DNA of 64,000 bases from Pseudomonas botevensis (lineage in GTDB: Bacteria > Pseudomonadota > Gammaproteobacteria > Pseudomonadales > Pseudomonadaceae): assembly GCF_019145475.1 (NCBI RefSeq), contig NZ_JAHTKI010000002.1, positions 248,001 through 312,000 on the forward strand. The letters run 5' to 3'. Below the pieces are notes generated by a model. The model had not been told where the DNA came from. It searched no databases and saw nothing but the letters and a program-made list of their open reading frames with translations. Shown here one piece after another: positions 54,019 to 62,522 of the stretch (positions within the stretch are counted from its first letter, which is position 1; the number at the start of each line of letters is the position of its first letter). A program made the translations under genes and the position numbers.

Positions 54019-54917
54019 ACCAGATAGTCTCGGTAATGGCGTTCATACACCGACGCCGGATGATCCGCCGTCACCGGTTGTGCGGTTTGCGTCCACCACT
54101 GCGCCACTTCGGCGCCGGTGGCGATCCACACGTCGTCATGCTGTTGAATGCCTTGCAGCAACTCGCGCAGCACACCGATGCGTCCGGGTGTGGCGATGAT
54201 TTCCGGGTGCAGGCGCAGCACGTAACACAGACCGAAGCGGTGGAACCCGGCGAAGTCCATCTGCAAGTTGCCCAGGGTGTGGCTGTAGGAAGCGATCCGC
54301 GATTGCGCCGGGGGCACCGCCGGACTGAGGTTGAAGGCGAAGTAGGGCTCGTCTTCCAGTTCGTAGTGCAGCGGCACCTCGATCACTTTGGCAGCGGTCG
54401 GATGGATGAAGGGCAGGTCATCGCCGCGCCACGAGGACGACCACTGAATGCCGTGGTCCTGCAAGGCTTCGATAAACCCCGGCGCGCCATTGCCGGCGGG
54501 AATGCGAAAGCCGCCGGGGCGCTTGCCGGTAAGCGCTTGCAATGCGGTGCAACCCTTTTCGACCTCGGCACTCTGCGCCGCCAGATCGAGCAGGTCGTAA
54601 TCCTGGTGGCGGTAACCGGCGCAGGCAATCTCATGGCCGCCGGCCTGGATCGCGGCGATGTGCTGCGGGTTTTCTTCGGCGACGATGCCGGGGACGAACC
54701 AACTGCTGGTCACCCCGAGCTCCTTGAACAGAGCGAGCAAACGCTCGACCCCGCGCTGCGTGCCGTAGCGCCACACCGACAGGGTCTTGTCGCGCCCGGC
54801 AACTTCCGGGGCCTGGGTGAGGATGCCGTGGATGTCGTTGTAATCGACGGTCAGCACCACCGCGCAGCGCTTGCCATCCGGCCAGACCTGATTTGGCGAG
54901 TGTTTGGAGTCAACCAT
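54015..54917 (-). CDS. NodB-fold polysaccharide deacetylase-like protein lacking a metal His
   Basis: 300 residues of the PuuE/PgdA branch. The motif-1 aspartate region is VVLTVDYNDIHG. Where the family has H-x3-H (HGYxH), this protein reads CAGYRHQDYD: the first metal-ligand His is Ala. RIPAGNGAPGF is motif 3 and LRLHPEIIATPGR motif 4. It may be inactive or use a changed site, and may pair with the neighbouring homologue, whose gene it overlaps by 8 bp. The real substrate may be a cyclic amide, as for PuuE allantoinase. Confidence 0.82.
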   Translation of the reverse strand: MVDSKHSPNQVWPDGKRCAVVLTVDYNDIHGILTQAPEVAGRDKTLSVWRYGTQRGVERLLALFKELGVTSSWFVPGIVAEENPQHIAAIQAGGHEIACAGYRHQDYDLLDLAAQSAEVEKGCTALQALTGKRPGGFRIPAGNGAPGFIEALQDHGIQWSSSWRGDDLPFIHPTAAKVIEVPLHYELEDEPYFAFNLSPAVPPAQSRIASYSHTLGNLQMDFAGFHRFGLCYVLRLHPEIIATPGRIGVLRELLQGIQQHDDVWIATGAEVAQWWTQTAQPVTADHPASVYERHYRDYLV

Positions 54918-55755
54918 GGTGATGCTCCTTCAGCCACCAGCGGGCGACGTCGCGGCAGGTGGCGAACCACACGCCATCGCGCTGGCGCATGTGTTCGAAG
55001 AGTTGTTCCAGCAACAGGATGCGCCCCGGCTTGCCGGTGATTTTCGGGTGGAACAGGGTGGTCAGGCACAGGCCTTCGTCCATCGCGCCGTCGTATTCGC
55101 GCTTCCAGTTGTCGAGGGTCAGCGCGTAGCTGGCGGTGCGGTCGAGACCGGAAGGGAAGTTTGGCGCGCGGGTGTAGGCGAGGGAGGCATAGTCGTCCAT
55201 CTCCCAGCGCCCGGGGATTTCCACCAGCGGTGTGCTGTGGCCGGGGACGCTGACCAGGTACGGGCGGTCGTCGCCGCGCATGCTGCTGGAATAGATGACG
55301 CCGGCGTCGGCGAGCATTGCCGGGGTTTCCGCGCGCCAGTCACCGGACGGCGTGCGAAAGCCCTCGGCGCGGATGTGCAGGTGTTGCCAGAACACCGCTC
55401 TGGATTTGTGCATCACGGCCTGCTGCTGTTCCAGCGTCAGGGCGTAGAAGGATTCGTGTTTGTAGCCGTGATAGGCCACTTCATGGCCGCGCTCGACGAT
55501 GGCCTGGCATTGTTTCGGCCAGTTTTCGACGACCCAGGCCGGGACGAAGAATGTGGTCGGAATGCTGAAGGCGTCGAGCAGGTCGAGCAGGCGGGGCAAG
55601 GCGCGATAGGGGCCATAGCCGCCGAAACCGAAATACTCCGGTTTGCGCCAGATCGAGCCGTTGAGCATGGCGTCGCCGGTCGGGCCGTCGAGGTCGAAGG
55701 CCAGGGCGAGGCAGGCTTTGTGCCGGTCGGGCCAGCTGGGTTGGGGGGAGGACAT
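54910..55755 (-). CDS. NodB-fold polysaccharide deacetylase-like protein (PuuE/PgdA type), intact metal site
   Basis: 281 residues. Motif 1 LAFDLDGPTGDAM; motif 2 with both histidines, YHGYKHESF; motif 3 GFRTPSGDW; motif 4 TLFHPKITGKPGRI. No signal peptide, so it is cytoplasmic, which argues against a cell-wall deacetylase and for small-molecule hydrolysis as in PuuE. It lies between the ABC transporter genes and its metal-site-defective paralogue. A 222-bp gap holding a composite repeat separates it from the substrate-binding protein gene. Confidence 0.85.
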   Translation of the reverse strand: MSSPQPSWPDRHKACLALAFDLDGPTGDAMLNGSIWRKPEYFGFGGYGPYRALPRLLDLLDAFSIPTTFFVPAWVVENWPKQCQAIVERGHEVAYHGYKHESFYALTLEQQQAVMHKSRAVFWQHLHIRAEGFRTPSGDWRAETPAMLADAGVIYSSSMRGDDRPYLVSVPGHSTPLVEIPGRWEMDDYASLAYTRAPNFPSGLDRTASYALTLDNWKREYDGAMDEGLCLTTLFHPKITGKPGRILLLEQLFEHMRQRDGVWFATCRDVARWWLKEHHHG

Positions 55756-55808
55756 GGGTGCGGCGCTCCGGTGGTGGGTCGGTGGGATCTTCTGCGCGGC
55801 GGGATCGA

Positions 55809-55967
55809 ACCCTCACCCCAACCCTCTCCCGGAGGGAAAGGGAGCAGATCCTGGTGTTCTTCCGACCTGCGTCTGCCTGAAAAACCGAGCCGAACACAGA
55901 CCTTGAACAGCATGAAGATCAGCTCCCTTTCCCCCCGCTTCCTGGGGGGAGAGGGTTGGGGGAAGCG
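55809..55967. repeat. Composite repeat, full copy B
   Basis: Left end CCTCACCCCAACCCTCTCCC, right end GGGGGGAGAGGGTTGGGG: inverted ends. The interior has ACCGAGCCGAACACAG and GAACAGCATGAAGATCAGCT, resembling copy A (ACCGAGTCGAACTCAG, GAAAAACATG). It lies inside an operon, between the binding-protein and deacetylase genes. Confidence 0.75.
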
Positions 55968-55977
55968 ATCTCGAGCC

Positions 55978-56802
55978 TTACTTCCCGGCGTTGATCGTCA
56001 CTTCCTTGATCGCCCCCAGTTCCAGATCCCACTTCTTCAGGATCGCGCCGTAGCTGCCGTCATCGACCATGCTCTGCAACGCCACTTTCAGCGCCTCACT
56101 CAGCTCAGGCTTTTTATTGCTCACGCCCAGACCGCTGAACTGCACGGAAATCGGTTGGCCGACGGTCTTGTACATGTCCTTTTCCTGAGTCTTCAGGTAG
56201 GACAGGGTTTCGCTGCCCTGCATCGCCGCGTCGATCCGGCCCTGACGCAGTTGCGCGCGGGCGTCTGCCGAGCCTTCGGTGCCGATCACGCTGATCGCCG
56301 GTTTGCCCGCCGCTTCACAGTGGGCCTTGCTCCACTCGGCGATTTCCGCCGGGAAAGTGGTGCGGCGGCTGGTGCCGACTTTCTTGCCACAGAGGTCGGT
56401 GATTTCGTTGGTCGCCGCGTTTTTCTGCAAGGTGTAGAACTGCGGGCCGCTGGTGAAGTAGTCGACGAAGGTCACGCTCTTCTGGCGTTCGGCGGTGTCG
56501 GTCATGCCTGACAGCACGGCGTCCACACGGTCGGTCACCAGCGCGTTGATCATTTGCTCGAAGCCGGTTTCCTGCCACTTGATCTTCACCCCCAGACGCT
56601 CGGCCAGGGCGTTGCCCAGGTCGTAGTCCAGGCCGGTGAGGGTGTTGGTGGCCGGGTCCTTGAAGTCCATCGGCGGGTAGTTGGGCATGATCGCGACGAC
56701 GATCTCGCCCTTGTCCTTGATGCTGGCCGGCAATTCGGCGGCCACGGTGAAGCCGCAAGACAGGAGGGAAGCGAGTGCTGCTGGAATAACGAAGTTCTTC
56801 AT
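55978..56802 (-). CDS. Polar amino acid ABC transporter, substrate-binding protein
   Basis: 274 residues. Signal peptide to about FTVAA-ELPAS, then an SBP_bac_3 domain (GEIVVAIMPNYPPMDFKDP, GLDYDLGNALAERLGVKIKWQETGFEQMINAL). It differs strongly from the binding protein at 44819. The ligand is unknown; the set encodes a single permease, so the channel is presumably a homodimer. Confidence 0.88.
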   Translation of the reverse strand: MKNFVIPAALASLLSCGFTVAAELPASIKDKGEIVVAIMPNYPPMDFKDPATNTLTGLDYDLGNALAERLGVKIKWQETGFEQMINALVTDRVDAVLSGMTDTAERQKSVTFVDYFTSGPQFYTLQKNAATNEITDLCGKKVGTSRRTTFPAEIAEWSKAHCEAAGKPAISVIGTEGSADARAQLRQGRIDAAMQGSETLSYLKTQEKDMYKTVGQPISVQFSGLGVSNKKPELSEALKVALQSMVDDGSYGAILKKWDLELGAIKEVTINAGK

Positions 56803-56840
56803 GGTCGTTCTCTTATGAGTGTTGTGGCGCCAGCCGGCGC

Positions 56841-57605
56841 TTAGGTTCGAACGGCAGAAATGAAGCTTTGGGTGCGTGGGTTTTGTGGGCTTATTAGTAT
56901 CTCTTCGGGGCTTCCAGCCTCCACGATCTGGCCGCCGTCCATGAACACCATGCGGTTGGAAACCTCCCGGGCGAAGCCCAGTTCATGGGTGACGACGATC
57001 ATGGTCATGCCGGTCTGCGCCAGATCGCGCATCACCGACAGCACCTCACCGACCAGTTCCGGGTCGAGTGCCGAAGTGGGTTCATCGAACAGCATCAGCT
57101 TGGGTCGCATCGCCAGCGCACGGGCGATCGCCACACGTTGCTGCTGACCGCCCGACAACTCGATCGGGTAGCTGTTGCACTTGTCGGCCAGGCCGACCCG
57201 GGCCAGCAGTTCCATGGCTTCTTCGTGCGCCTCCTTGGGCGAGCGCTTGAGCACCTGGCACGGGCCTTCGATGATGTTTTGCAGCACGGTCATGTGCGGA
57301 AACAGGTTGAAGCGCTGGAACACCATGCCGGTGGCCAGGCGCTGACGGGCGATCTGCGATTCCGTCAGCTCGTGCAGTTTGTTGCCGACGACGCGATAGC
57401 CCACCAGTTCGCCATCGACCCACAAACCGCCCTTGTCGATCTTCTCCAGTTGATTGACGCAGCGCAGCAGGGTGCTCTTGCCCGAGCCCGACGGGCCGAT
57501 GATGCACAGCACTTCGCCTTGCTCGACTTCGATGTTGACGTCCTTGAGCGCGTGGTACTGGTCGTAATATTTGTTCAGGGCCACAGCCTTGACGATGCTT
57601 CTCAT
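56841..57605 (-). CDS. Polar amino acid ABC transporter ATPase
   Basis: 254 residues. Walker [10 protein letters not shown], signature [16 protein letters not shown], Walker [19 protein letters not shown] loop [12 protein letters not shown] 57605 chosen ([14 protein letters not shown]); the longer frame upstream is out-of-frame noise over the permease gene. It lies 20 bp after the permease gene. Confidence 0.92.
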   Translation of the reverse strand: MRSIVKAVALNKYYDQYHALKDVNIEVEQGEVLCIIGPSGSGKSTLLRCVNQLEKIDKGGLWVDGELVGYRVVGNKLHELTESQIARQRLATGMVFQRFNLFPHMTVLQNIIEGPCQVLKRSPKEAHEEAMELLARVGLADKCNSYPIELSGGQQQRVAIARALAMRPKLMLFDEPTSALDPELVGEVLSVMRDLAQTGMTMIVVTHELGFAREVSNRMVFMDGGQIVEAGSPEEILISPQNPRTQSFISAVRT

Positions 57606-57625
57606 GTGCGATTCTCCTGCGCGGC

Positions 57626-58504
57626 TTATGAGCGCTTGCCGGCGCCGCGAGCGAAACGACGCTCCAGACGGCTTTGACCAAAGGACAGGACGGTGACGGT
57701 GGCCAGATACCAGATGCCGGCGACGATCAGCAGCTCCATCACCCGGGCGTTGGCGTAGTAGATGTTCTGGGCGTTGTAGAGCAGTTCCGAGTACTGGATC
57801 ACGCTCGCCAGCGAGGTCATTTTCACCATGCCGATGAATTCGTTGCCGACCGGCGGAATGATGATCCGCATGGCCTGGGGCAGGATGATCCGGCGCAGCG
57901 CTTGCAGGCGTGGCATGCCGATCGACTTGGCGGCTTCGTACTGGCCGGTGTCCACCGACAAGAGGCCGGCGCGCACCACCTCGGCGGTATAGGCGCCCTG
58001 GTTGATGCTCAAGCCGAGCAGTGCAGCCACGAAGGGCGTCATCAGGCTGACGGTGTCGAGTTCGAACAGACCGGGAATGCCGATGGTGGGGAAAATCAGT
58101 GCCAGGTTGAACCACAGCAGCAGCTGCAGAATCAGCGGCGTACCACGGAACAGCCAGGTGTAGGTCAGCGCCACGTAGCGCAGGATCGGGTTGGCCGACA
58201 TGCGCATGATCGCCGTGATCACCCCGAACACGATGCCCAGCGCCATGGCCAGCACGGCCATGATGATGGTGTTGAACAGGCCCCACATGATCGCTTGCGA
58301 GGTGAGGAACTGGCCGATGTACGACCATTCGATCTTGCCTTCGGCGAAGGCCCGTACCAGACCGAGGATCGCGATGACGATCACCGTGGCGAAGAAAATC
58401 CGCCCGTAATAACGCCGGGGGACGTGCTGGTACTGGGTGATGTCGAACTGGTTTTCGGCCAGTTTGCGCTCCGCCTGGAGTCGTTCTGCCTGAGTCTGGC
58501 TCAT
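57626..58504 (-). CDS. Polar amino acid ABC transporter permease
   Basis: 292 residues, with an N-terminal cytoplasmic extension of about 30 residues rich in Gln and Glu before TM1. EAA loop [41 protein letters not shown] is the usual HEQRO-type N-terminal motif. GGAG precedes ATG 58504. It is the only permease in the operon. Confidence 0.9.
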   Translation of the reverse strand: MSQTQAERLQAERKLAENQFDITQYQHVPRRYYGRIFFATVIVIAILGLVRAFAEGKIEWSYIGQFLTSQAIMWGLFNTIIMAVLAMALGIVFGVITAIMRMSANPILRYVALTYTWLFRGTPLILQLLLWFNLALIFPTIGIPGLFELDTVSLMTPFVAALLGLSINQGAYTAEVVRAGLLSVDTGQYEAAKSIGMPRLQALRRIILPQAMRIIIPPVGNEFIGMVKMTSLASVIQYSELLYNAQNIYYANARVMELLIVAGIWYLATVTVLSFGQSRLERRFARGAGKRS

Positions 58505-58546
58505 GGTGTTTCTCCGTACACTGTTCTTACAAATCAACCACTGCCT

Positions 58547-58576
58547 GGGGGAGCGGGCAGGCCCGGTTCCCACAGG
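58547..58576. repeat. REP-like element between lyase and permease genes
   Basis: GGGGGAGCGGGCAGGCCCGGTTCCCACAGG: a REP variant able to form a hairpin, in the 86-bp gap. Confidence 0.55.
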
Positions 58577-58590
58577 TGTTGTGGTGTGCC

Positions 58591-60018
58591 TTACAGGCGG
58601 AAGCCCTGATAGTTCTCGGTCCACTGTTGCTGCGCCGCGAGGGCGGTTTTCAGTCGGCCGATCTGCTCGCGCACCTGTTGCGGCGCAGTGCCGCCCCAGC
58701 CATTGCGGGCAGCGATGGCGGCTTCCAGGGTCAGGCTGTCGCGCACATCGTCGGTCAGGCGCGGGTCGATCTCGGCCAGCAGCGCCGGCGAGGCCTCCCA
58801 CAATTCGATCCCGTGTCTTTCGCAGGCCTGGACCAGCGCGCCAGTGATTTCGTGGGCCTCCTTGAACGGCACGCCGCGCACCGCCAGCCAGTCGGCCACT
58901 TCGGTGGCAAGGGTGAAACCCAGCGGGGCCTGACGCCGCAGTTCGTCGACGTTGACGGTCATGGTCGCGACCATCCCGGCCATGGCCGGCAGCACCAGCA
59001 GCAGGGTGTCGACGCTGTCGAGCACGCCGTGCTTGTCCTCACTGAGGTCGCGGTTGTACGACAGCGGCAGCGACTTGAGGGTGGAGAGCAGGCCGGTCAG
59101 GTTGCCGATCAGGCGTCCGGCCTTGCCCCGCGCGAGTTCGGCGATGTCCGGGTTTTTCTTCTGCGGCATGATCGAGCTGCCGGTGGCGTAGGCGTCATCC
59201 AGATCGACCCAGCGGAACTGGCGCGACGACCACAGGCAGAACTCTTCGGCCAGACGCGAGATGTTGATCCCGAGCATGCTGGCGATGAACAGGAATTCGG
59301 CGACGTGATCGCGGCTGGCCACGGCGTCGATGGAGTTTTCGCAGACCCCGGCGTAGCCCATTTCCTTTGCCGACGCTTGGGGCTGACGGGCAATCGCGGA
59401 ACCTGCCATGGCGGCGGCACCCAGCGGCGACAGCGACGTGCGGGCGTCCCAGTCCACCAGACGTTGCACGTCACGCAGCATCGATTGCGCGTGGGCCAGC
59501 AAGTGGTGGGCGAACACGATCGGTTGCGCCTGCTGCAAGTGAGTGAAGCCGGGGCAGATGCTTTCGACGTGCCGTTCGGCCTGGCCGACCAGCGCTTGTT
59601 GCAGGGCCAGCACTTCCACCGCCAGGGTGCGGACGTGGTCACGCAGGAACAGTCGCAGGTCGTTGGCCGTCTGGTCATTGCGCGAACGGCCAGCACGCAG
59701 CTTGCCGCCCAGCGCGCCGAGGCGTTCGGTCAGCAGGCGTTCGATGAAGGTGTGGACGTCTTCGTCGTCCAGCGTCGGGGCGATGCGCCCGGCACTGAAG
59801 TCGGCACCGATGCCATCCAGGGCTTCGAGCATCGTGCGGGTTTCCTGCTCGTTCAGAAGACCGGCGCGCTGCAGCTCTCCGGCGTGGGCCTTGGAGCCGG
59901 CCAGATCGTACGGCGTCAGGCGGAAATAACGCTCCGGGCAACGGGACAGGGCCGCCAGGGCTGCGGAAGGGCCGCTTTTGAAACGGGCGCCCCAGAGACG
60001 GTCGGTGGTTTGAGACAT
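58591..60018 (-). CDS. Argininosuccinate lyase family protein (C-N lyase)
   Basis: 475 residues. Fumarase/aspartase superfamily with ArgH-type motifs: LRAGRSRNDQTANDLRLFLRD, GFTHLQQAQPIVFAHHLLAH, SIDAVASRDHVAEFL and the mobile catalytic-Ser loop GSSIMPQKKNPD. Such enzymes split an N-substituted aspartate into fumarate and an amine. It lies first in an operon with an amino acid importer, not with arginine biosynthesis, so it may be catabolic. Substrates such as argininosuccinate, iminodisuccinate or EDDS-like compounds are conceivable. It could also be a second biosynthetic ArgH. MSQTTDRLWGARF is the chosen start. Confidence 0.82.
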   Translation of the reverse strand: MSQTTDRLWGARFKSGPSAALAALSRCPERYFRLTPYDLAGSKAHAGELQRAGLLNEQETRTMLEALDGIGADFSAGRIAPTLDDEDVHTFIERLLTERLGALGGKLRAGRSRNDQTANDLRLFLRDHVRTLAVEVLALQQALVGQAERHVESICPGFTHLQQAQPIVFAHHLLAHAQSMLRDVQRLVDWDARTSLSPLGAAAMAGSAIARQPQASAKEMGYAGVCENSIDAVASRDHVAEFLFIASMLGINISRLAEEFCLWSSRQFRWVDLDDAYATGSSIMPQKKNPDIAELARGKAGRLIGNLTGLLSTLKSLPLSYNRDLSEDKHGVLDSVDTLLLVLPAMAGMVATMTVNVDELRRQAPLGFTLATEVADWLAVRGVPFKEAHEITGALVQACERHGIELWEASPALLAEIDPRLTDDVRDSLTLEAAIAARNGWGGTAPQQVREQIGRLKTALAAQQQWTENYQGFRL

Positions 60019-60144
60019 TTGTTGTTTTCCTCGTCGGTAACGCGAACTGAAATCGGATGCATGACCCCGGAATTTGCGTTGGAAAAACCAGTGGGCGAAT
60101 TCAGGTCAAAGCAGTTTTCAAGAGGGCAGTTGCAATGTGGCGAG

Positions 60145-60198
60145 AGCTGATCGAAGTGTCAGCTTTTGATGTTTCGAGATCAGTGTTATGGCACTGAT
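60145..60198. promoter_or_regulatory. Two 20-bp inverted repeats, putative LysR operators
   Basis: Site 1: AGCTGA-N8-TCAGCT (60145-60164). Site 2: ATCAGTG-N6-CACTGAT (60179-60198). The centres are 34 bp apart, about three helical turns, in the 298-bp AT-rich divergent region between the lyase operon and the LysR gene. This is the usual layout of a recognition and an activation site for a LysR regulator. Confidence 0.55.
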
Positions 60199-60316
60199 GT
60201 GCTGGATTTTTTGGCGGTTGCCAAGCCTTGTTTTCTGTGTTCATTATTATTGGTCGGCGATGTTTTTGTTGTTGGACACAGATTGTTGAACATTGCGCCA
60301 GAGGTAAATCAGCATT

Positions 60317-61282
60317 ATGGAAACCCCACTTTCCAATTCCGGAAACCCGCCGATCAAGACGGCTCATCGAGCACCGCTGGCCCTGAGCGGACTGGACTTC
60401 AAACTGCTCAAGGTGTTCAAGGCCGTGGTCGAGGCTGGCGGCTTCAGCGCCGCGCAAAACGAGCTGAACGTGGGCCTTGCGGCCATCAGCAAGCAGATTT
60501 CCGACCTGGAAATCCGCATCGGCATGCGCCTGTGCACCCGGGGCCGGGAAGGGTTTCACCTGACCGAGGAAGGGCGCCTGGTGTACCAGGCGTCGATTGA
60601 TCTGTTTGCGTCGGTCGACAACTTTCGTGATCGGCTTAGTTCGGCGCAGAACGAACTTATCGGCGATCTCGGGGTGGGCGTGATTGACAATACGATCAGC
60701 GATCCTAATTCGCCGTTAGTTGCTGCGCTTAAACGGATGAATGAAGAATCTCCGAAAGTAAGATTTCAACTTCAGGCCGCACAGCTGGATGAGATTGAAA
60801 GAGGCGTGGTAGAGGGACGGTTAGTTGCCGGGATAGTTCCGGTTTATCAACGTCGCGAAGAGTTCGATTATTACCCGCTGTATGAAGAACGCTCGCACGT
60901 CTACTGTGCGGTCGGCCATCCGTTGTTCGACATGCCCGAGACACAAATGGACGGCGACGTGCTGCAGCAATACGAGTGCATCAACCACCGCTACGCGATC
61001 CATCGCGACAAGCTGAACTACACGCGCTATGACAGTTTTTCCGCGTCGGCGACCCAGGTCGAAGCGGTGGCGTTGCTGATCAAGACCGGGCGTTTCGTGG
61101 GCTTTTTGCCGCAGCATTACGCGGCCACGCTGGTGGTGGCGGGCCAGTTTCGCGCGGTGCTGCCGGAGCGGATCAACATCGTCACGCCGTTCAACCTGAT
61201 CCTGCGTCACAACACCGTGCGTAGTCCGCTGGTGAAAGCCTTCGCTCAGGCGATGGGTGTCGATTTAAAGGCATCAGCCTGA
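60317..61282 (+). CDS. LysR-family transcriptional regulator
   Basis: 321 residues. N-terminal HTH LLKVFKAVVEAGGFSAAQNELNVGLAAISKQISDLEIRIG and an effector-binding domain (VGVIDNTISDPN, VYCAVGHPLF). An extension of about 20 residues precedes the HTH. GAGG lies upstream of ATG 60317. It is divergent from the ArgH-like/ABC/deacetylase/MmgE operon and probably its activator. The 3' end overlaps the converging GNAT gene by 37 bp. The stretch about 60640-60860 is visibly less G+C-rich than its neighbours. Confidence 0.9.
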   Translation: METPLSNSGNPPIKTAHRAPLALSGLDFKLLKVFKAVVEAGGFSAAQNELNVGLAAISKQISDLEIRIGMRLCTRGREGFHLTEEGRLVYQASIDLFASVDNFRDRLSSAQNELIGDLGVGVIDNTISDPNSPLVAALKRMNEESPKVRFQLQAAQLDEIERGVVEGRLVAGIVPVYQRREEFDYYPLYEERSHVYCAVGHPLFDMPETQMDGDVLQQYECINHRYAIHRDKLNYTRYDSFSASATQVEAVALLIKTGRFVGFLPQHYAATLVVAGQFRAVLPERINIVTPFNLILRHNTVRSPLVKAFAQAMGVDLKASA

Positions 61283-61794
61283 AGCGTCAGGCGCATGGCG
61301 CAGCGGCGTTCGGCGGGCAATCCATGGACGCTTTCGTTATTCAACACGCCGGTTAAATACGCACCGGTTTGTTCAACGCTCAATAGCATGAAACCCAGAC
61401 GTTGATAGAACGGTGCATTCCACGGCAGATCGCGGAAGGTGGTCAACGTCACGGCCTGAAGTTGTTGCCAGTGTGCATGTTCAATCGCCATCAACAGCAA
61501 CTTGCGACCGATGCCCCGCCCCTGGAAGTGTTGGCTGACGGACAATTCCTCGACATGCAGTTGGTTGTCGACTTGCACCGCCCTTAGAAACCCTGAAAGT
61601 TGCCCCTGCGAATCCTCCGCCACCCATACCCGGGCCTGCTGGATCGCCTGCAAATGCTGCTGTGCATCAGGCACTTCGGCATCGGCCAGCCAGGCCAGTT
61701 GCGGGTCAAGACGAAACAGCCCGGCGGCAGAACGTTCGATGGCGGGGAGGGCAGGGGCATCGGCGGGAAGTGCGGGCCGGATGGAAAAAGTCAT
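61246..61794 (-). CDS. GNAT-family N-acetyltransferase
   Basis: 182 residues. Acetyl-CoA-binding motif A: LSVSQHFQGRGIGRKLL (Q/R-x-x-G-x-G/A); YQRLGFMLL is motif B. It starts MTFSIRPALPADAPALPAIE at ATG 61794; a 13-codon longer frame has no support. The substrate is unknown. It overlaps the LysR gene end by 37 bp on the opposite strand. Confidence 0.85.
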   Translation of the reverse strand: MTFSIRPALPADAPALPAIERSAAGLFRLDPQLAWLADAEVPDAQQHLQAIQQARVWVAEDSQGQLSGFLRAVQVDNQLHVEELSVSQHFQGRGIGRKLLLMAIEHAHWQQLQAVTLTTFRDLPWNAPFYQRLGFMLLSVEQTGAYLTGVLNNESVHGLPAERRCAMRLTLQADAFKSTPIA

Positions 61795-61808
61795 ATCTTG
61801 ATTTGGCC

Positions 61809-62084
61809 TTATCGATCCTCGCGGGTATGCCACACGCGCAGCAGATAAATAATGGAGGCTTGGATTTCGTAACGCAGTTCGTAGTGGCCGACAATAATTC
61901 GGCGCACGTCACGAGGCTCAAATTCTTCCAGGCGCTCACCAATTCGAGGATTACCCAGCAAGAGGTTGGGAGCAGCCACAAGCTGTTGAACCGTATGCGC
62001 GGCGGCTGGTTGATTGACTGCAGCCAGAAATTCGTAGAGCCGGGAAACGTCGGAAAGCGCCTTGCTTGTCCACTTCAATTCCAT
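61809..62084 (-). CDS. RelE/ParE-type toxin
   Basis: 91 residues. ParE-family pattern: MELKWTSKALSDVSRLYEFLA at the start, NPRIGERLEEF in the middle, VRRIIVGHYELRYEIQASIIYLLRVWHTREDR at the end. ParE toxins poison DNA gyrase; RelE relatives cut mRNA, and the R/H/K catalytic set of RelE is not clear here. Its ATG overlaps the antitoxin stop by one base. Confidence 0.85.
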   Translation of the reverse strand: MELKWTSKALSDVSRLYEFLAAVNQPAAAHTVQQLVAAPNLLLGNPRIGERLEEFEPRDVRRIIVGHYELRYEIQASIIYLLRVWHTREDR

Positions 62085-62356
62085 CAGCGCGGTACCGGTA
62101 ATGGAGCGTCGGTGCTCAGGCTGTCAGCCCATGCCTGGACAGCCTGGTGGTCAATCACGCTACCTGCGTCAACATCGGCCAACGCCTCGCGGGTCAGGCG
62201 ACTGCGTTCTTCTTCCTGGTCTATCCATGCGGACAGAGCCTGCTTGACGATCCAGTTCTTGGAGCGTTCCAGACGCTCGGCCATTAAATCGACCTTCTCT
62301 GCCAGTTGCACAGGGACATGAGCCGTGACGGATCGAGTCTTGGCAGTCGTAGCCAT
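62084..62356 (-). CDS. Ribbon-helix-helix (CopG-type) antitoxin
   Basis: 90 residues. N-terminal RHH: SVTAHVPVQLAEKVDLMAERLERSKNWIVKQALSAWI; the C-terminal part (EERSRLTREALADVDAGSVIDH) should wrap the toxin. ATG 62356 has GGAG 8 nt upstream; a longer start was rejected. Type II antitoxin, autorepressor with its toxin. Confidence 0.87.
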   Translation of the reverse strand: MATTAKTRSVTAHVPVQLAEKVDLMAERLERSKNWIVKQALSAWIDQEEERSRLTREALADVDAGSVIDHQAVQAWADSLSTDAPLPVPR

Positions 62357-62381
62357 GATCATTACTCCAATGCTGGGAAAT

Positions 62382-62397
62382 ACTGCTTGCATGCAGT
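62382..62397. promoter_or_regulatory. Putative antitoxin operator
   Basis: ACTGC-TTGCAT-GCAGT, 16 bp dyad containing the 8-bp palindrome TGCATGCA, 25 bp upstream of the antitoxin start; fits an RHH autorepression site. Confidence 0.5.
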
Positions 62398-62494
62398 TGG
62401 CGTCAACCGGGCGCAGCGTTCGCGAGCGTCATAGAGGCTGAATAACCAGAAATTAATCATAGTTAATAAGATTGAATCGTCAAGTCACGCGCCA

Positions 62495-62522
62495 CCTTGG
62501 GTCTTTCTAAAAAGACCCAAGG
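62495..62522 (-). terminator. Hairpin straddling the stop codon of the glycosyltransferase gene
   Basis: 12-bp perfect stem (62495-62506 and 62511-62522, CCTTGGGTCTTT arm) with a 4-base loop. The stop TAG lies at 62509-62507, so the last codons encode one arm. No long U-tract follows. Confidence 0.6.
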
